NCBI GenBank assembly: GCA_904066235.2
Contig: CAJFCV020000003.1
Span: forward strand, 11,160,001-11,224,000
Direction of reading: 5' to 3'
DNA length: 64,000 nucleotides
DNA from: Bursaphelenchus xylophilus
Lineage: Eukaryota; Nematoda; Chromadorea; Rhabditida; Aphelenchoididae
Both the position numbers and the translations under genes were made by a program. Each line of letters opens with the position of its first letter. The stretch's first letter is position 1. Under the pieces are notes generated by a model. That model had not been told where the DNA came from, did no database searches, and saw nothing but the letters and a program-made list of their open reading frames with translations. This document shows positions 55,623-64,000 of the stretch, piece after piece.

Positions 55623-55779
55623 TTAGTCTGTGGGGAAAATAATGAGCACTCTGTCGCTGCACCGATCGCTTTGCTGAAGTGAACAGTGGTTTGATTCTGT
55701 CGCGACAAAATTCATTTTTTTCGTCGGCGATGTGCTTCTACATCGCTCCGTTATGCTCATTATTTTTCCGACAGAGTGA
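55623..55779. mobile_element. MITE-A copy
   Basis: Ends one or two bases off (AGTCTGTGGGGAAAATAATG), TA on the left. Confidence 0.75.
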
Positions 55780-55880
55780 TGCAAGTGCATTATTACAATA
55801 CTGTCGATTTTTGAAAAGAACCTGTGCAGCGCGCGACTTCTGAATCGCGCTTTTTACCAAATATCCACGGAAATTTTTCA

Positions 55881-56032
55881 TCAGTAAGTCGGAAAAACAA
55901 AGAGCACAATGTTGCACCGATCACGTCGCTGCAGTGAGAAGCAATTTGATTTTGCCGCCACGCAATTCATTTTCTTGGCGGTTATGCGCTTTTCGATGCC
56001 ACAGAGTGCTCATTATTTTCCCGACAGACTGA
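55881..56032. mobile_element. MITE-A copy
   Basis: Degenerate left end (CAGTAAGTCGGAAAAACAAA), perfect right end. Confidence 0.7.
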
Positions 56033-56034
56033 TA

Positions 56035-56234
56035 ATCTGCGACCCTCAGATTTTGGTGAAACTTGGCGCAAATTTTGAATATTTTTTCTACAGCCTATCC
56101 AAGACTTTTAGCTTGCGCTTTGCAGAAAATACCGAGATTTTTAGGTCAAAAGTCGATTTTGCCGCCGTTAATTTCCTCGGCGGCGATGCGATTTTCGACG
56201 CGACAGAGTGCTCATTATTTTCCCGACAGACTGA
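56035..56234. mobile_element. Repeat-D piece joined to a MITE-A right half
   Basis: D left part (56035-56150) runs directly into a MITE-A interior and right terminus ending 56234. Confidence 0.6.
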
Positions 56235-56764
56235 TAGTAAGCTCAGTTTATCGGGCCGGCCTATGGGCCGTAGTTGTTCTCCCGGCCGCCTCCAGTTTGC
56301 TTTGGGGAACCATGCCCAATACAGAGAGTTGCCTTTGTAACCTCCTGACCCTTTCGCCAAACCTAAGCCTCTTTCGTTGTAAGAAACTTGTCGTTGCTTC
56401 TTTTGGATAAACAAGTCTATCAGGCCAAATCCCTTAACCGGTCAACATATGCAAACTCCACTCGAAAATCCCTTCCACATGATGAAAATATTTTTTCTTG
56501 TCCCATTTTTTATGCCTTTAGGGCTTTTTGCATAATTTCGTGAGAACTGCATTCTGTATTCGTGGGTAATCGCCCATAAGCGACGTTATTTTACATTTTT
56601 AGTCCGCGATTGCAATAAAAGTAATCTCTTTTTTTTACGTTTTTATGTCACATATTTCCATAAATATGCGGCATAAAAATGGAATTGCGTTGCAAATATG
56701 GGCTGAATGACGTAGAGGTCAGAGGGTTTGTTGAGCTCGGGTTATGGATATGATTGATTTTTAT

Positions 56765-56820
56765 TTTGGTGATGCAATGGACATTGCGACAGTGTGCTCA
56801 TTATTTTCCCGACAGACTGA
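56765..56820. mobile_element. MITE-A right end
   Basis: GTGATGCAATGGACATTGCG then the right terminus and TA. Confidence 0.55.
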
Positions 56821-56895
56821 TATACCAGCGCAGTTCAAGTGATTCACGGTCGAAGATCCATTCGATGTGGCGTTTTGTCGCAGATAGAGTCTTAT

Positions 56896-57152
56896 ACAGT
56901 GGGGGGACCTGATCCAGTGGCAAAAAACGTATAATTTTGCATCCGGGAAGTATCAAAAATGTGGCAAAATACCTCCCACTCCAAGTGAAAAAACATCGTT
57001 TTGAAGGGCGCGCCCTTTACCTCACAAAAAGAGCGACCGCGCTTTCAAATCGGAGTTTCTTCACCTGGAGAGGGAAGCATTTTGCCACATTTTTGATACT
57101 TCCCGGATACAAAATTGTACGTTTTCTGCAACTGGATCAGGTCCCCCACTGT
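56896..57152. mobile_element. MITE-B copy 4
   Basis: 257 bp with good inverted ends (ACAGTGGGGGGACC / GGTCCCCCACTGT). Confidence 0.85.
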
Positions 57153-57237
57153 AGAAGACCGTCTATCTGTTTTATTCATGGCTAGCCCGAGCAAAACGTT
57201 GCTCTTTGGCCAAAAAATAATGTCTTTAATTTTTCTT

Positions 57238-57494
57238 ACAGTGGCGGACCTGATCCATTGGCAAAAAATGTACCATTTTGGATCCGGGAAGTATCAAAAA
57301 TGCAGCAAAACACCTCCCTCTCCAAGTAAAAAAATCTCAAAAGACCCCCGCGCCCCGCATAAACGGCTTCTTGATTTCAAAAACGCGCCCGCTCTTTTTG
57401 GAGTTTTTTAATTGTAGTGGGAGGTATTTTGCCACATTTTTGATACTTCCCGGACGCAAAATTATACGTTTTTTGCCAAAGGATCAGGTCGCTC
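57238..57494. mobile_element. MITE-B copy 5
   Basis: Left end ACAGTGGCGGACCTGATCCA; right end partly decayed (GGATCAGGTCGCTCATT). Confidence 0.75.
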
Positions 57495-57837
57495 ATTATG
57501 CCTTTTTGAGATCAAAAGAAAATTCTTCCGAAAGAATTTTACTATGAAAAATCTTTTCATCGGTTGATAATTTGTGGACGAAACGTCGAAACCGTTCAGT
57601 AAATGCACAAGGCTGACCTGCGATATGGCTAGGGAAGGCTCCCCTTTGCCCTTTCCAGGCCCGGCCTCCGGTCAGGGTATCCTGCCAATTCGCAAAGATC
57701 CCGTTGTTCCCCCGTTTAGTCGAGGCCAAAAACCGGGTTAGAAACTACAACAATAAGCAGTTTCCTTATGAGCAGAAACCACAAATCCTCCTTTTCATCG
57801 TTGGAACATCTTCTTTTAAAAACTCTCAAGTTTTCTA

Positions 57838-57985
57838 AAAAGGGAAGTGCTTCAAGTGCAAGGCTTACAAGATTTTGATGAAACTTGGCTCAAATTTAGA
57901 ATATTTTTTTCTAACGGTAAGATATGTGCAAGACTCCTAATTAGTGTTGTGCAGAAACGACCGAGATTTTTTAAGTCAAACAGTT
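57838..57985. repeat. Repeat-D left part
   Basis: GAAGTGCTTCAAGTGCAAGG through GAAACGACCGAGATTTT. Confidence 0.55.
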
Positions 57986-58014
57986 GTTCAGTTTCTATGC
58001 AGAGCGGGAGTTAT

Positions 58015-58265
58015 ACAGTGGGGGACCTGATCAGTGGCAAAAGACGTACCATTTTGCATCCAGGAAGTATCAAAAAATATGGCGAAATACCTCCCTCTCC
58101 AAGTGACTAAACTCAGATTTCAAAATCTCTTTTTTTGAGGAAAAAAGCTTCCCTTCAAAACGAAGTTTTTTTGGCTTGGAGAGGGAAGCATTTTGCAACA
58201 TTTTTTCACACTTCCCGGATGCAAAAATGGTACGTTTTTTGCCACTGGGTCAGGTCCCCCACTGT
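58015..58265. mobile_element. MITE-B copy 6
   Basis: 251 bp, ends ACAGTGGGGGACCTGATC and GGTCCCCCACTGT. Confidence 0.85.
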
Positions 58266-58297
58266 ATTGTACAGATACTTGATTGTCTTGATTGCAC

Positions 58298-58411
58298 CTA
58301 TCGAGTCGCTGAAGTGAAAAGCAATTTCATTTTGCTGCGACACGCTTAATTTTCTCAACGGCGATGCGATTTTCAATGCGACAGAGTGCCATTATTTTCC
58401 CGACAGATTCA
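58298..58411. mobile_element. MITE-A right half
   Basis: Interior from GAGTCGCTGAAGTGAAAAGC to a right terminus. Confidence 0.6.
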
Positions 58412-58414
58412 TAT

Positions 58415-59360
58415 ATTTATCTTTTCCAAAAGTTGCAAGCTTGCTTCATCTTTAGCTTGCGTGATTTTTCGTTCTTTCGAACTGGGCCGAAAAATGATTT
58501 TTTCACCACATGAACACGAAATGTTTTCACGTAGAACAACTTGGAAGCAAAAAAAGACGCGCCATTTTTTAATCTCTTTTGTTCATGTTGGCCGCCCACA
58601 TGAAAAAAATCGCCTATCCCGCTGTTTTTTTTTGAAGTAGGCCGCAAAAAATGTAGTCTAAAAACAAAGCAAGTTTATAACTTTTTCCGACTAATACATG
58701 CTGAAATAACAGCTTCTTTATTCACGCTTTGCATCTCCAAATTCGCGGCCATTCCAAGTATGTCAAGCCCCACAGACTTCTTGACTTATTTCGAGGCTAA
58801 CCCAATTCCGCATCAAACTCAATTCCGCATCAGAATCTCGCTGCCTCCACCCCTCAATCCTATTGTTTTCCGCGCTCAACGCAATCGAGCTTGCAACGTC
58901 TGCACCGGCCGAGAGTCATCGATCACGGGGGTCGATGAACCGTGAAACACTCTGGTCTTTCTGTTTCCAACACTTGGCCCAAAGTAGCGGCACGACCGAA
59001 AGAATAAGGGTCCTTGAAGCGCGGGGGGTTTCTTCGTATTCGTTTGTTCCTGTTTTTCCGCCAAATCTTGTGTCAAATGGACGGACATAACTCGGCGCGG
59101 ACAAACCGTTTTTGTTGGATGGGCAAATTCGAGGGATTCGTGGGGGTTTATTGTTTCGAATTTGTCATCATTTTGCAAAGGGTTTGAGCTCTCACAGTGA
59201 ATCTTGCTGGTTTAATTTTCACAGAAAAAATAGGGATGAAAATACAGTAATCAGTATGGATAAGTAAAAATGATGACTTTTTGAGAAGTTTTTTGTACGA
59301 AAATGGTGTCTAAATGCCATGTAGGTACTGTACTGATATTCAAAAATCCTCTGAAATGTT
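58415..59360. other. Gap with a GC-richer island
   Basis: 58740-59180 is unique and GC-richer. Plus opens MSSPTDFLTYFEANPIPHQT and minus is open over 58876-59178. No family or splice structure recognised. A K-type repeat lies at 59225-59345. Confidence 0.3.
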
Positions 59361-59366
59361 TTTTTT

Positions 59367-59511
59367 ACTCTGTCGGGAAAATAATGAGCACAATGTCGCT
59401 GCGCCGATCCGGTCGTTGAAGTGAAAATAAATTTGATTTTGCCGCGACACAATTCATTTTCTCGGCGTTTTTCCATACGACGGAGTGCTCATTATTTTCC
59501 CGACAGACTGA
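59367..59511. mobile_element. MITE-A copy
   Basis: Slightly short left end, perfect right end with TA. Confidence 0.75.
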
Positions 59512-59518
59512 TATTAGT

Positions 59519-59809
59519 ACTTTCATAAAGTGCATGGACATTTGTCGCATCCCACACCGTGCAAAAACCTCCTCATCTTGCACCGTGAATTCCACTTTTT
59601 CTTTGTTTTTTGCACTGTGCGGCGAAATGTCGCTGCGACGTAGGCTTTTCCCAACTGCGCGCTACATTTTTGCTCAAGCATTTGCACATTGCAAACGGAG
59701 TTTTTTTTTAGGTTTGCACTGTGCGAAAAGAGTTGGCGGCAAGTGTGGGAAAAAGTTCAAGATGCACTGTGCAAAAACGAAAAAATGTCCACGCACTTTA
59801 TGGAAAGAC
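59519..59809. mobile_element. Element J, ends CATAAAGTGCATGGACA
   Basis: ACTTTCATAAAGTGCATGGA at left and TCCACGCACTTTATGGAAAG at right; interior is full of TTGCACTGTGC words. It sits between two MITE-A copies. Confidence 0.65.
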
Positions 59810-59811
59810 TA

Positions 59812-59963
59812 TCAGTCTGTCGGGAAAACAATGAACACTCTGTTGCCTCGAAAGTCGCATCGCCGCCGAGAAAATGAATTGCATCGCGGCAAAATCAAAT
59901 TGCTTTTGACTTCAGCGATATCGGCGCCGCGACATTGTGTTCATTATTTTCCCGACAAACTGA
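59812..59963. mobile_element. MITE-A copy
   Basis: Complete, TA-flanked. Confidence 0.85.
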
Positions 59964-60039
59964 TATTTGCTATGCATTTTTTTCTATGTTTGCCTTCGTT
60001 TTTCTACCCATATTTTATTATTTTTTATAGCCAAAATTT

Positions 60040-60180
60040 ATGAGAAAAATACAGTAATCAGTATGGGTGGGTAAAAATGGTGACTTTTGTGATAGTTGTA
60101 TAAAAAAATATGGCCAAAAATGACGTCCAAATGTCATGTACTTACAGTATACTGTAATGTCCAAAAAGTCTTGAGAATGT
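60040..60180. repeat. Element K, CAGTAATCAGTATGG repeat
   Basis: AATACAGTAATCAGTATGGG, CATATTTTTTTATAC and ACTTACAGTATACTGTAATG. Inverted copy at 60700-60875, diverged copies at 59225-59345 and 60480-60585. Confidence 0.65.
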
Positions 60181-60588
60181 CTAGTATAAATTTCCTTGTC
60201 TGTAAAACGTTTTTTATTCAAAATTACGTTGCGAACTTTCTCTCTGAAAGAATTAAACTTTCAGGACACGGGAAAATTTCCCTCTTTTGAGCTTCCTCGG
60301 AGTTATTTTCGTAATTCAATTCTCACGTCGATAAACACGACAACGTATATACATATGTAAAAGTCCAGCTGCTTTTTTACTTCCTTCTTGCTCTTGAACT
60401 CTTTGCTCAGGATCAGCACGTAAATTGGGCCAAAGATTGGCAGGGCGTTTGAAAATGTCTGCGTTCTGTGGAAGAAGTGGGGGAAATGCTGACTTTTCGA
60501 TGGTTTTAGGGGCGAAAATGGTGGCTAAATTCGCATTTTATGGGTATTGTAATATCGAAAAAATCTCGGAATGTTTTGTCAGTCTGTC

Positions 60589-60668
60589 GGGAAAATAATG
60601 AGCGCAATGTCGCTGTGTAGATTTTGTCGCTGAAGTGAAAAGCAATTTGATTCTGCCGCGATACATTT
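60589..60668. mobile_element. MITE-A, right end lost
   Basis: Perfect left end, interior to GATTCTGCCGCGATACA; then element K begins. Confidence 0.7.
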
Positions 60669-60699
60669 TTTTTGAAACAAAGCCGGGTGGGTCTTTTGG

Positions 60700-60875
60700 T
60701 AATTTGGACATTCCCAGGACTTTTTCTAGACACTCCCAGGACTTTTTGGGCATTACTGTATACTGTAAGTTCATGGCATTTGGACGTCATTTTTGGCCAT
60801 ATTTTTTTGATACAGCTATCACAAAAGTCGCCATTTTTACCCACCCATACTGATTACTGTATTTTTCTCCCCACT
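60700..60875. repeat. Element K, inverted copy
   Basis: Inverse of 60040-60180, ending CCATACTGATTACTGTATTT. Confidence 0.65.
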
Positions 60876-61052
60876 TTGGCTATAAAAAATAATTCATTTT
60901 TTTGAAACGAAGCCGAGTGGGTCTTTTGGTAATTTGGGGCCGGGCTTGTGGGGTGGTTATGGCGAGTTCTGAAACTTGGCCGGGACGGACAGGAAGTTGA
61001 AGTTGGTCCTACCTTGCCGTACTTGGCCTAAATAAATTTGTTCAAGATGATG

Positions 61053-61185
61053 TCAGTCTGTCGGGAAAATAATGAACATAATATCGCTGCGCCGATCGCG
61101 TCGCTGAAGTGAAAAGCAAATTTTGACATTGCCGCGCCACAATTTTCAATGCGACAGAATGCTCATTATTTTCCCGACGGACTGA
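61053..61185. mobile_element. MITE-A copy, internally deleted
   Basis: Both ends present, about 20 bp shorter than usual. Confidence 0.8.
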
Positions 61186-61202
61186 TGGTAAGCGCAATTC
61201 AC

Positions 61203-61262
61203 CGGGCCGGCCCGTGGGCCGAAGGAAGTCGGCCCGGCCTCTTGAGACCTTTCGGTCCGGTG
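61203..61262. repeat. GGGCCGGCCCG island
   Basis: CACCGGGCCGGCCCGTGGGC and AGTCGGCCCGGCCTC between two MITE-A ends; a related block is at 56250-56295. Confidence 0.6.
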
Positions 61263-61391
61263 ATTCGTGCCCATTACAGAGATCTTCGACTCGACAAAGT
61301 GCTCACTATTCTCCCGACAGACTGATATTTTCCGGATGGACTGATTTGCTAGTACCTGTTTTCACAAAGTGCATGGACTTTTTTCGTTTTT

Positions 61392-61544
61392 GCAGTCTAT
61401 CTGGAAGATAATGAACACAATGTCGCTCCGCCGATCGTGTCGCTGAAGTGAAAAGGAATTTGATTATGCTGCGACAGTTTATTTTCACTGCGCTGATGCG
61501 ATTTTCGATGCAACAGGTTTCTCATTGTCTTCCCGACAGACTGA
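61392..61544. mobile_element. MITE-A copy, diverged
   Basis: CAGTCTATCTGGAAGATAAT at left, CATTGTCTTCCCGACAGACT at right. Confidence 0.7.
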
Positions 61545-61548
61545 CAGT

Positions 61549-61956
61549 ACTTCCATAAAGTGCATGGACTTTTTTCGCTTTTGCACAGTGCATTTCGAAC
61601 TTTTCCCACGCTTCTCGCCGACGCACAGTGCATTTTTTTGTTTTCGCACAGTGCAAATCACAAAAAAGCCGTGTGCACTGCGCGAATTCTTCAGCCAAAC
61701 CGCGACGACGCAGTTCAAAAAAAGCTTATGTCGCAGCGACATTCCCGATGCACGGTGCAAATCACAAAAAAGCCGGTTGCACTGTGCGAATTTTTGGCGC
61801 TGCCTCAGCGACAAAATTGAAAAAAATCTTTCATCGCGGCGACATTCCCGATGCACGGTGCGAAACCACAACAAAAATTGGAATGCACAGTGCAAAACGT
61901 GGGGGTTTTTTTGTGCACGGTGCGGCCGCGACAAATCTCCATGCACTTTTCCTTTC
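61549..61956. mobile_element. Element J, long copy
   Basis: CTTCCATAAAGTGCATGGAC at left, CTCCATGCACTTTTCC at right. Interior repeats ATTCCCGATGCACGGTGC and CACAAAAAAGCCG and many GCACAGTGCA words. Confidence 0.6.
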
Positions 61957-62056
61957 GCTAATTTTAAATTGCGAATGTTTGGCGCGGACGTCGCGACGAA
62001 ATTTTTCACCGACCTTTCAGACCGCCCTACCCTCATTACATAGTAAAAGCCGGCGT

Positions 62057-62160
62057 TTACAAGGTTCCTTGCGTACTGGCTACGCACTTTGCCCAATTGT
62101 TTTTGCTGTCCCTCAATTGAACTTTGGTTTCGAAAGTCCCTGAACGCTCCTTAACCTGCA
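62057..62160 (-). CDS. Coding-like terminal stretch, unknown
   Basis: Minus strand reads VKERSGTFETKVQLRDSKNN then WAKCVASTQGTL and stops at 62057. An AATGCAG acceptor-like site precedes it at about 62157. The stretch is repeat-free. No family recognised and no partner exon found. Confidence 0.2.
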
Positions 62161-62590
62161 TTAATTTGAACGTAATTAAAGGAGATGTAATTTGCTTGTT
62201 ACAAACTTCTTCCGGGAATGGGTTTTTTGGGGGAATTTTGTGATTTCTGGAATGGTGAAAGAAGGAAAAATGAGGACAAGTGTTCAATGTTCTTGAGGCA
62301 TTTTTGGTCGATATTTCTTGTGAGCCTGGATTTTTAGTTTTTGGTCCTACCTAGCAATACGTACCATTCAGCGTTTTGAAGTAAAATTTTTTTGCCCTGT
62401 AGCAGATATTGTAACTGCTTAAGGGACAAATGAACCGTTTATAATTGTTTACCCTGAGGCATTCTGCAAAAAATGAAAATGGTGTCTTGCATCATTTTTC
62501 AAGGGCTTTCCAATGGTATATAACACTTGCCATTTGGTGAGGGTCAGTTTGTACACTTCCCTAGTAAAATTGGCCAAGTTTTTCAATTTC

Positions 62591-63041
62591 ACAGGGGAAG
62601 TACTACAAGTGCGACGCTCAGATTTTGATGAAACTTGGCACAAATTTAGAACAATTTTTTCTAAGATATATGCGAAAATCCTAGCTCGCGCTTTGCAGAA
62701 ACAACCGAGATTTTTAGATCGAAAGTCGGCGAAAATTTAGGACTTTTTGCCGGATCTCGGCACGAAAAGTTTCATGCCTATTTCAACTGTAAAGGATAAT
62801 GTTTTTACAAAAAATCAAATTTTTCCGCGCGAAGCTGCCAAAGTTATGGCCAAAAAGCGGTTTTCTCTCTGACCGCTCTCCACGTTTAGCGTGCTCTGTC
62901 GGCGGCAAAAATCGTTCGATATCTTGGCGGCGCCCGCAAAGCGCGAGCTAAAACTTTCAGGAATTGATTTTTAGTCGATACCCGACGTGTGTGCAAAATT
63001 TAAAGAAAATCTGAGCGTCGCACTTAGAGTACTTCCCCTGT
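62591..63041. mobile_element. Repeat-D, complete copy
   Basis: 451 bp. Left ACAGGGGAAGTACTACAAGT then GCGACGCTCAG; right CTGAGCGTCGCACTTAGAGT then ACTTCCCCTGT. The best reference copy in the window. Confidence 0.85.
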
Positions 63042-63044
63042 CAG

Positions 63045-64000
63045 AAAATTTTTTATTAGGATGATTTTTTAAATGAATAACATGCTGTAGAACAAATTAC
63101 AAGGGAAGAAAAAGAAGGTTTTACATACTACTTACATTATTTGAATCAACTTTCGTCCTATTCTCTCTTCTGCTTGTCCTACTTTATTTGGCCTTTTCGA
63201 AATGCCCCCTTTGTTGCACTTGAATTTCGAAAAATCGCGGAAATTTGGACCGCTTCCAACCCGCCATTACTCATAAATATGAGATTGTGTTACTCATAAA
63301 TATGAGATTATGTTGACTACAAAAGCTGTCGCATTTTTTGTCTCCACCCTCTGGGCGGACAAAAGGCCGTCTTTCATAACTCGAACGTTCCCAGAAGTGT
63401 GGAGGTTAGGCTTCAATACTGCTCCATTGATGGCCATTGCCTCAGAGAAGGGTATTATTTTTCGTTCGTCAATGAGAATACGGAAGTTTAAAGAGATTTT
63501 TTGTTGGGGGAAACCCGACTTTCTTGTTGAATGACGAGGGCTTTTTGCAGTTTTTTTTTAGAAGGAACCCGGTTTTATTGATGATTTCAAGGGAATTTGA
63601 GGAATTTTGGAAAGTGGACAGGCCCTAAAAATTCTGAAAATTTCTAACAGATTTTGTGTAAAATACGGTTATCTCAGGAATCGTTGAATGTTAAAAAAAA
63701 GATTTAACAAGACGAATTCAAAAGGGAAAGTTTTCACAGTACGGCAACATCTTCGTCAATTTTTCCGTACATATTGCATTTTCTACGGTAGCACTTCTGA
63801 CGAGACTTGTTTTTTTCGCATTTTACCTCACAAACTTTTTTCTCTCATAGCTCAAACCCAAACAAAGTCACCGGTTTGCAAAAAAAACGCTGACTTTTTT
63901 GCTGCGTGTTTTGCAAAGAAAAAAAACTTTGTGTTTTCTAAATTTACACTCTCTCCGAAATCCAACTCTCAGCGTGTTGTGACTTCTAGCTCAATGTTTT
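63045..64000. other. Right edge, no gene assigned
   Basis: Repeat-free apart from two direct ATTACTCATAAATATGAGAT words near 63270-63308. Holds the two-strand open stretch at 63300-63534. Confidence 0.4.
63300..63534. CDS. Coding-like stretch open on both strands
   Basis: Repeat-free interval open on plus (MLTTKAVAFFVSTLWADKRP...) and on minus (IIPFSEAMAINGAVLKPNLH, TSGNVRVMKDGLLSAQRVET...). Base composition is higher in GC than the surroundings. Neither reading is recognised, and neither has a clear splice context. Kept only as a candidate exon. Confidence 0.18.

Noticed and set aside
55623..64000. Autonomous transposon with a transposase
   Set aside because: No DDE, reverse transcriptase, Rep/helicase or integrase motif was found in any frame I read, here or elsewhere in the window.

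Overview
The window looks like nuclear DNA of a rhabditid-type nematode. The evidence is a set of short-intron genes with GT-AG boundaries and TTTTCAG/TTTTAG acceptors, orthologues of nematode genes (a cholecystokinin-type receptor, actin-interacting protein 1/UNC-78, EMRE, LHPP, MsrB), and an AT-rich background. Genus and species cannot be fixed from this sequence alone. No prokaryotic operon, CRISPR array or phage was seen.

Layout. 1-5383 (minus): most of a CCK/gastrin-like GPCR in at least six exons. Its C-terminus runs off the left edge and its introns are full of repeats. About 5.4-41.3 kb: a gene-poor stretch of roughly 36 kb made almost entirely of short non-autonomous repeats. These include a TA-flanked MITE (family A, about 35 copies in the window), a second MITE (family B), a GCACAGTGCA-bearing MITE (family C), a ~450-bp inverted-terminus repeat (family D), several long foldback elements, AT-rich and GC-rich tandem arrays, and tRNA-like sequences trapped inside foldbacks. 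41.35-41.47 kb (minus): an orphan coding exon. 44.3-53.9 kb: a compact gene cluster with EMRE (+), UNC-78/AIP1 (-), an R3HCC1L-like protein (+), LHPP (+) and MsrB (+). 54-64 kb: repeats again, including an ~890-bp near-perfect palindrome just downstream of MsrB.

How the genes relate. They are independent cellular functions rather than one pathway: neuropeptide reception (CKR), mitochondrial calcium uptake (EMRE), actin filament disassembly (UNC-78), an unknown R3HCC1L-type function, phospholysine/phosphohistidine/pyrophosphate hydrolysis (LHPP) and methionine-R-sulfoxide repair (MsrB). R3HCC1L, LHPP and MsrB lie in tandem on one strand with 0.28-0.33 kb gaps, and EMRE and unc-78 are tail to tail.

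Most notable signals. (1) The MITE-A expansion, with interchangeable interiors. (2) The 13-bp palindrome TTGCACAGTGCAA shared by otherwise different repeats. (3) tRNA-like genes inside palindromes, one of which splits a MITE-A copy. (4) A TATATT-centred motif (TATATTGTAGTAG, TATATTATCCATG, TATATTACTTTAG) recurring in introns and flanks of the gene cluster and nearly absent from the repeat-rich part. No transposase gene was found, so all the mobile elements here appear non-autonomous.
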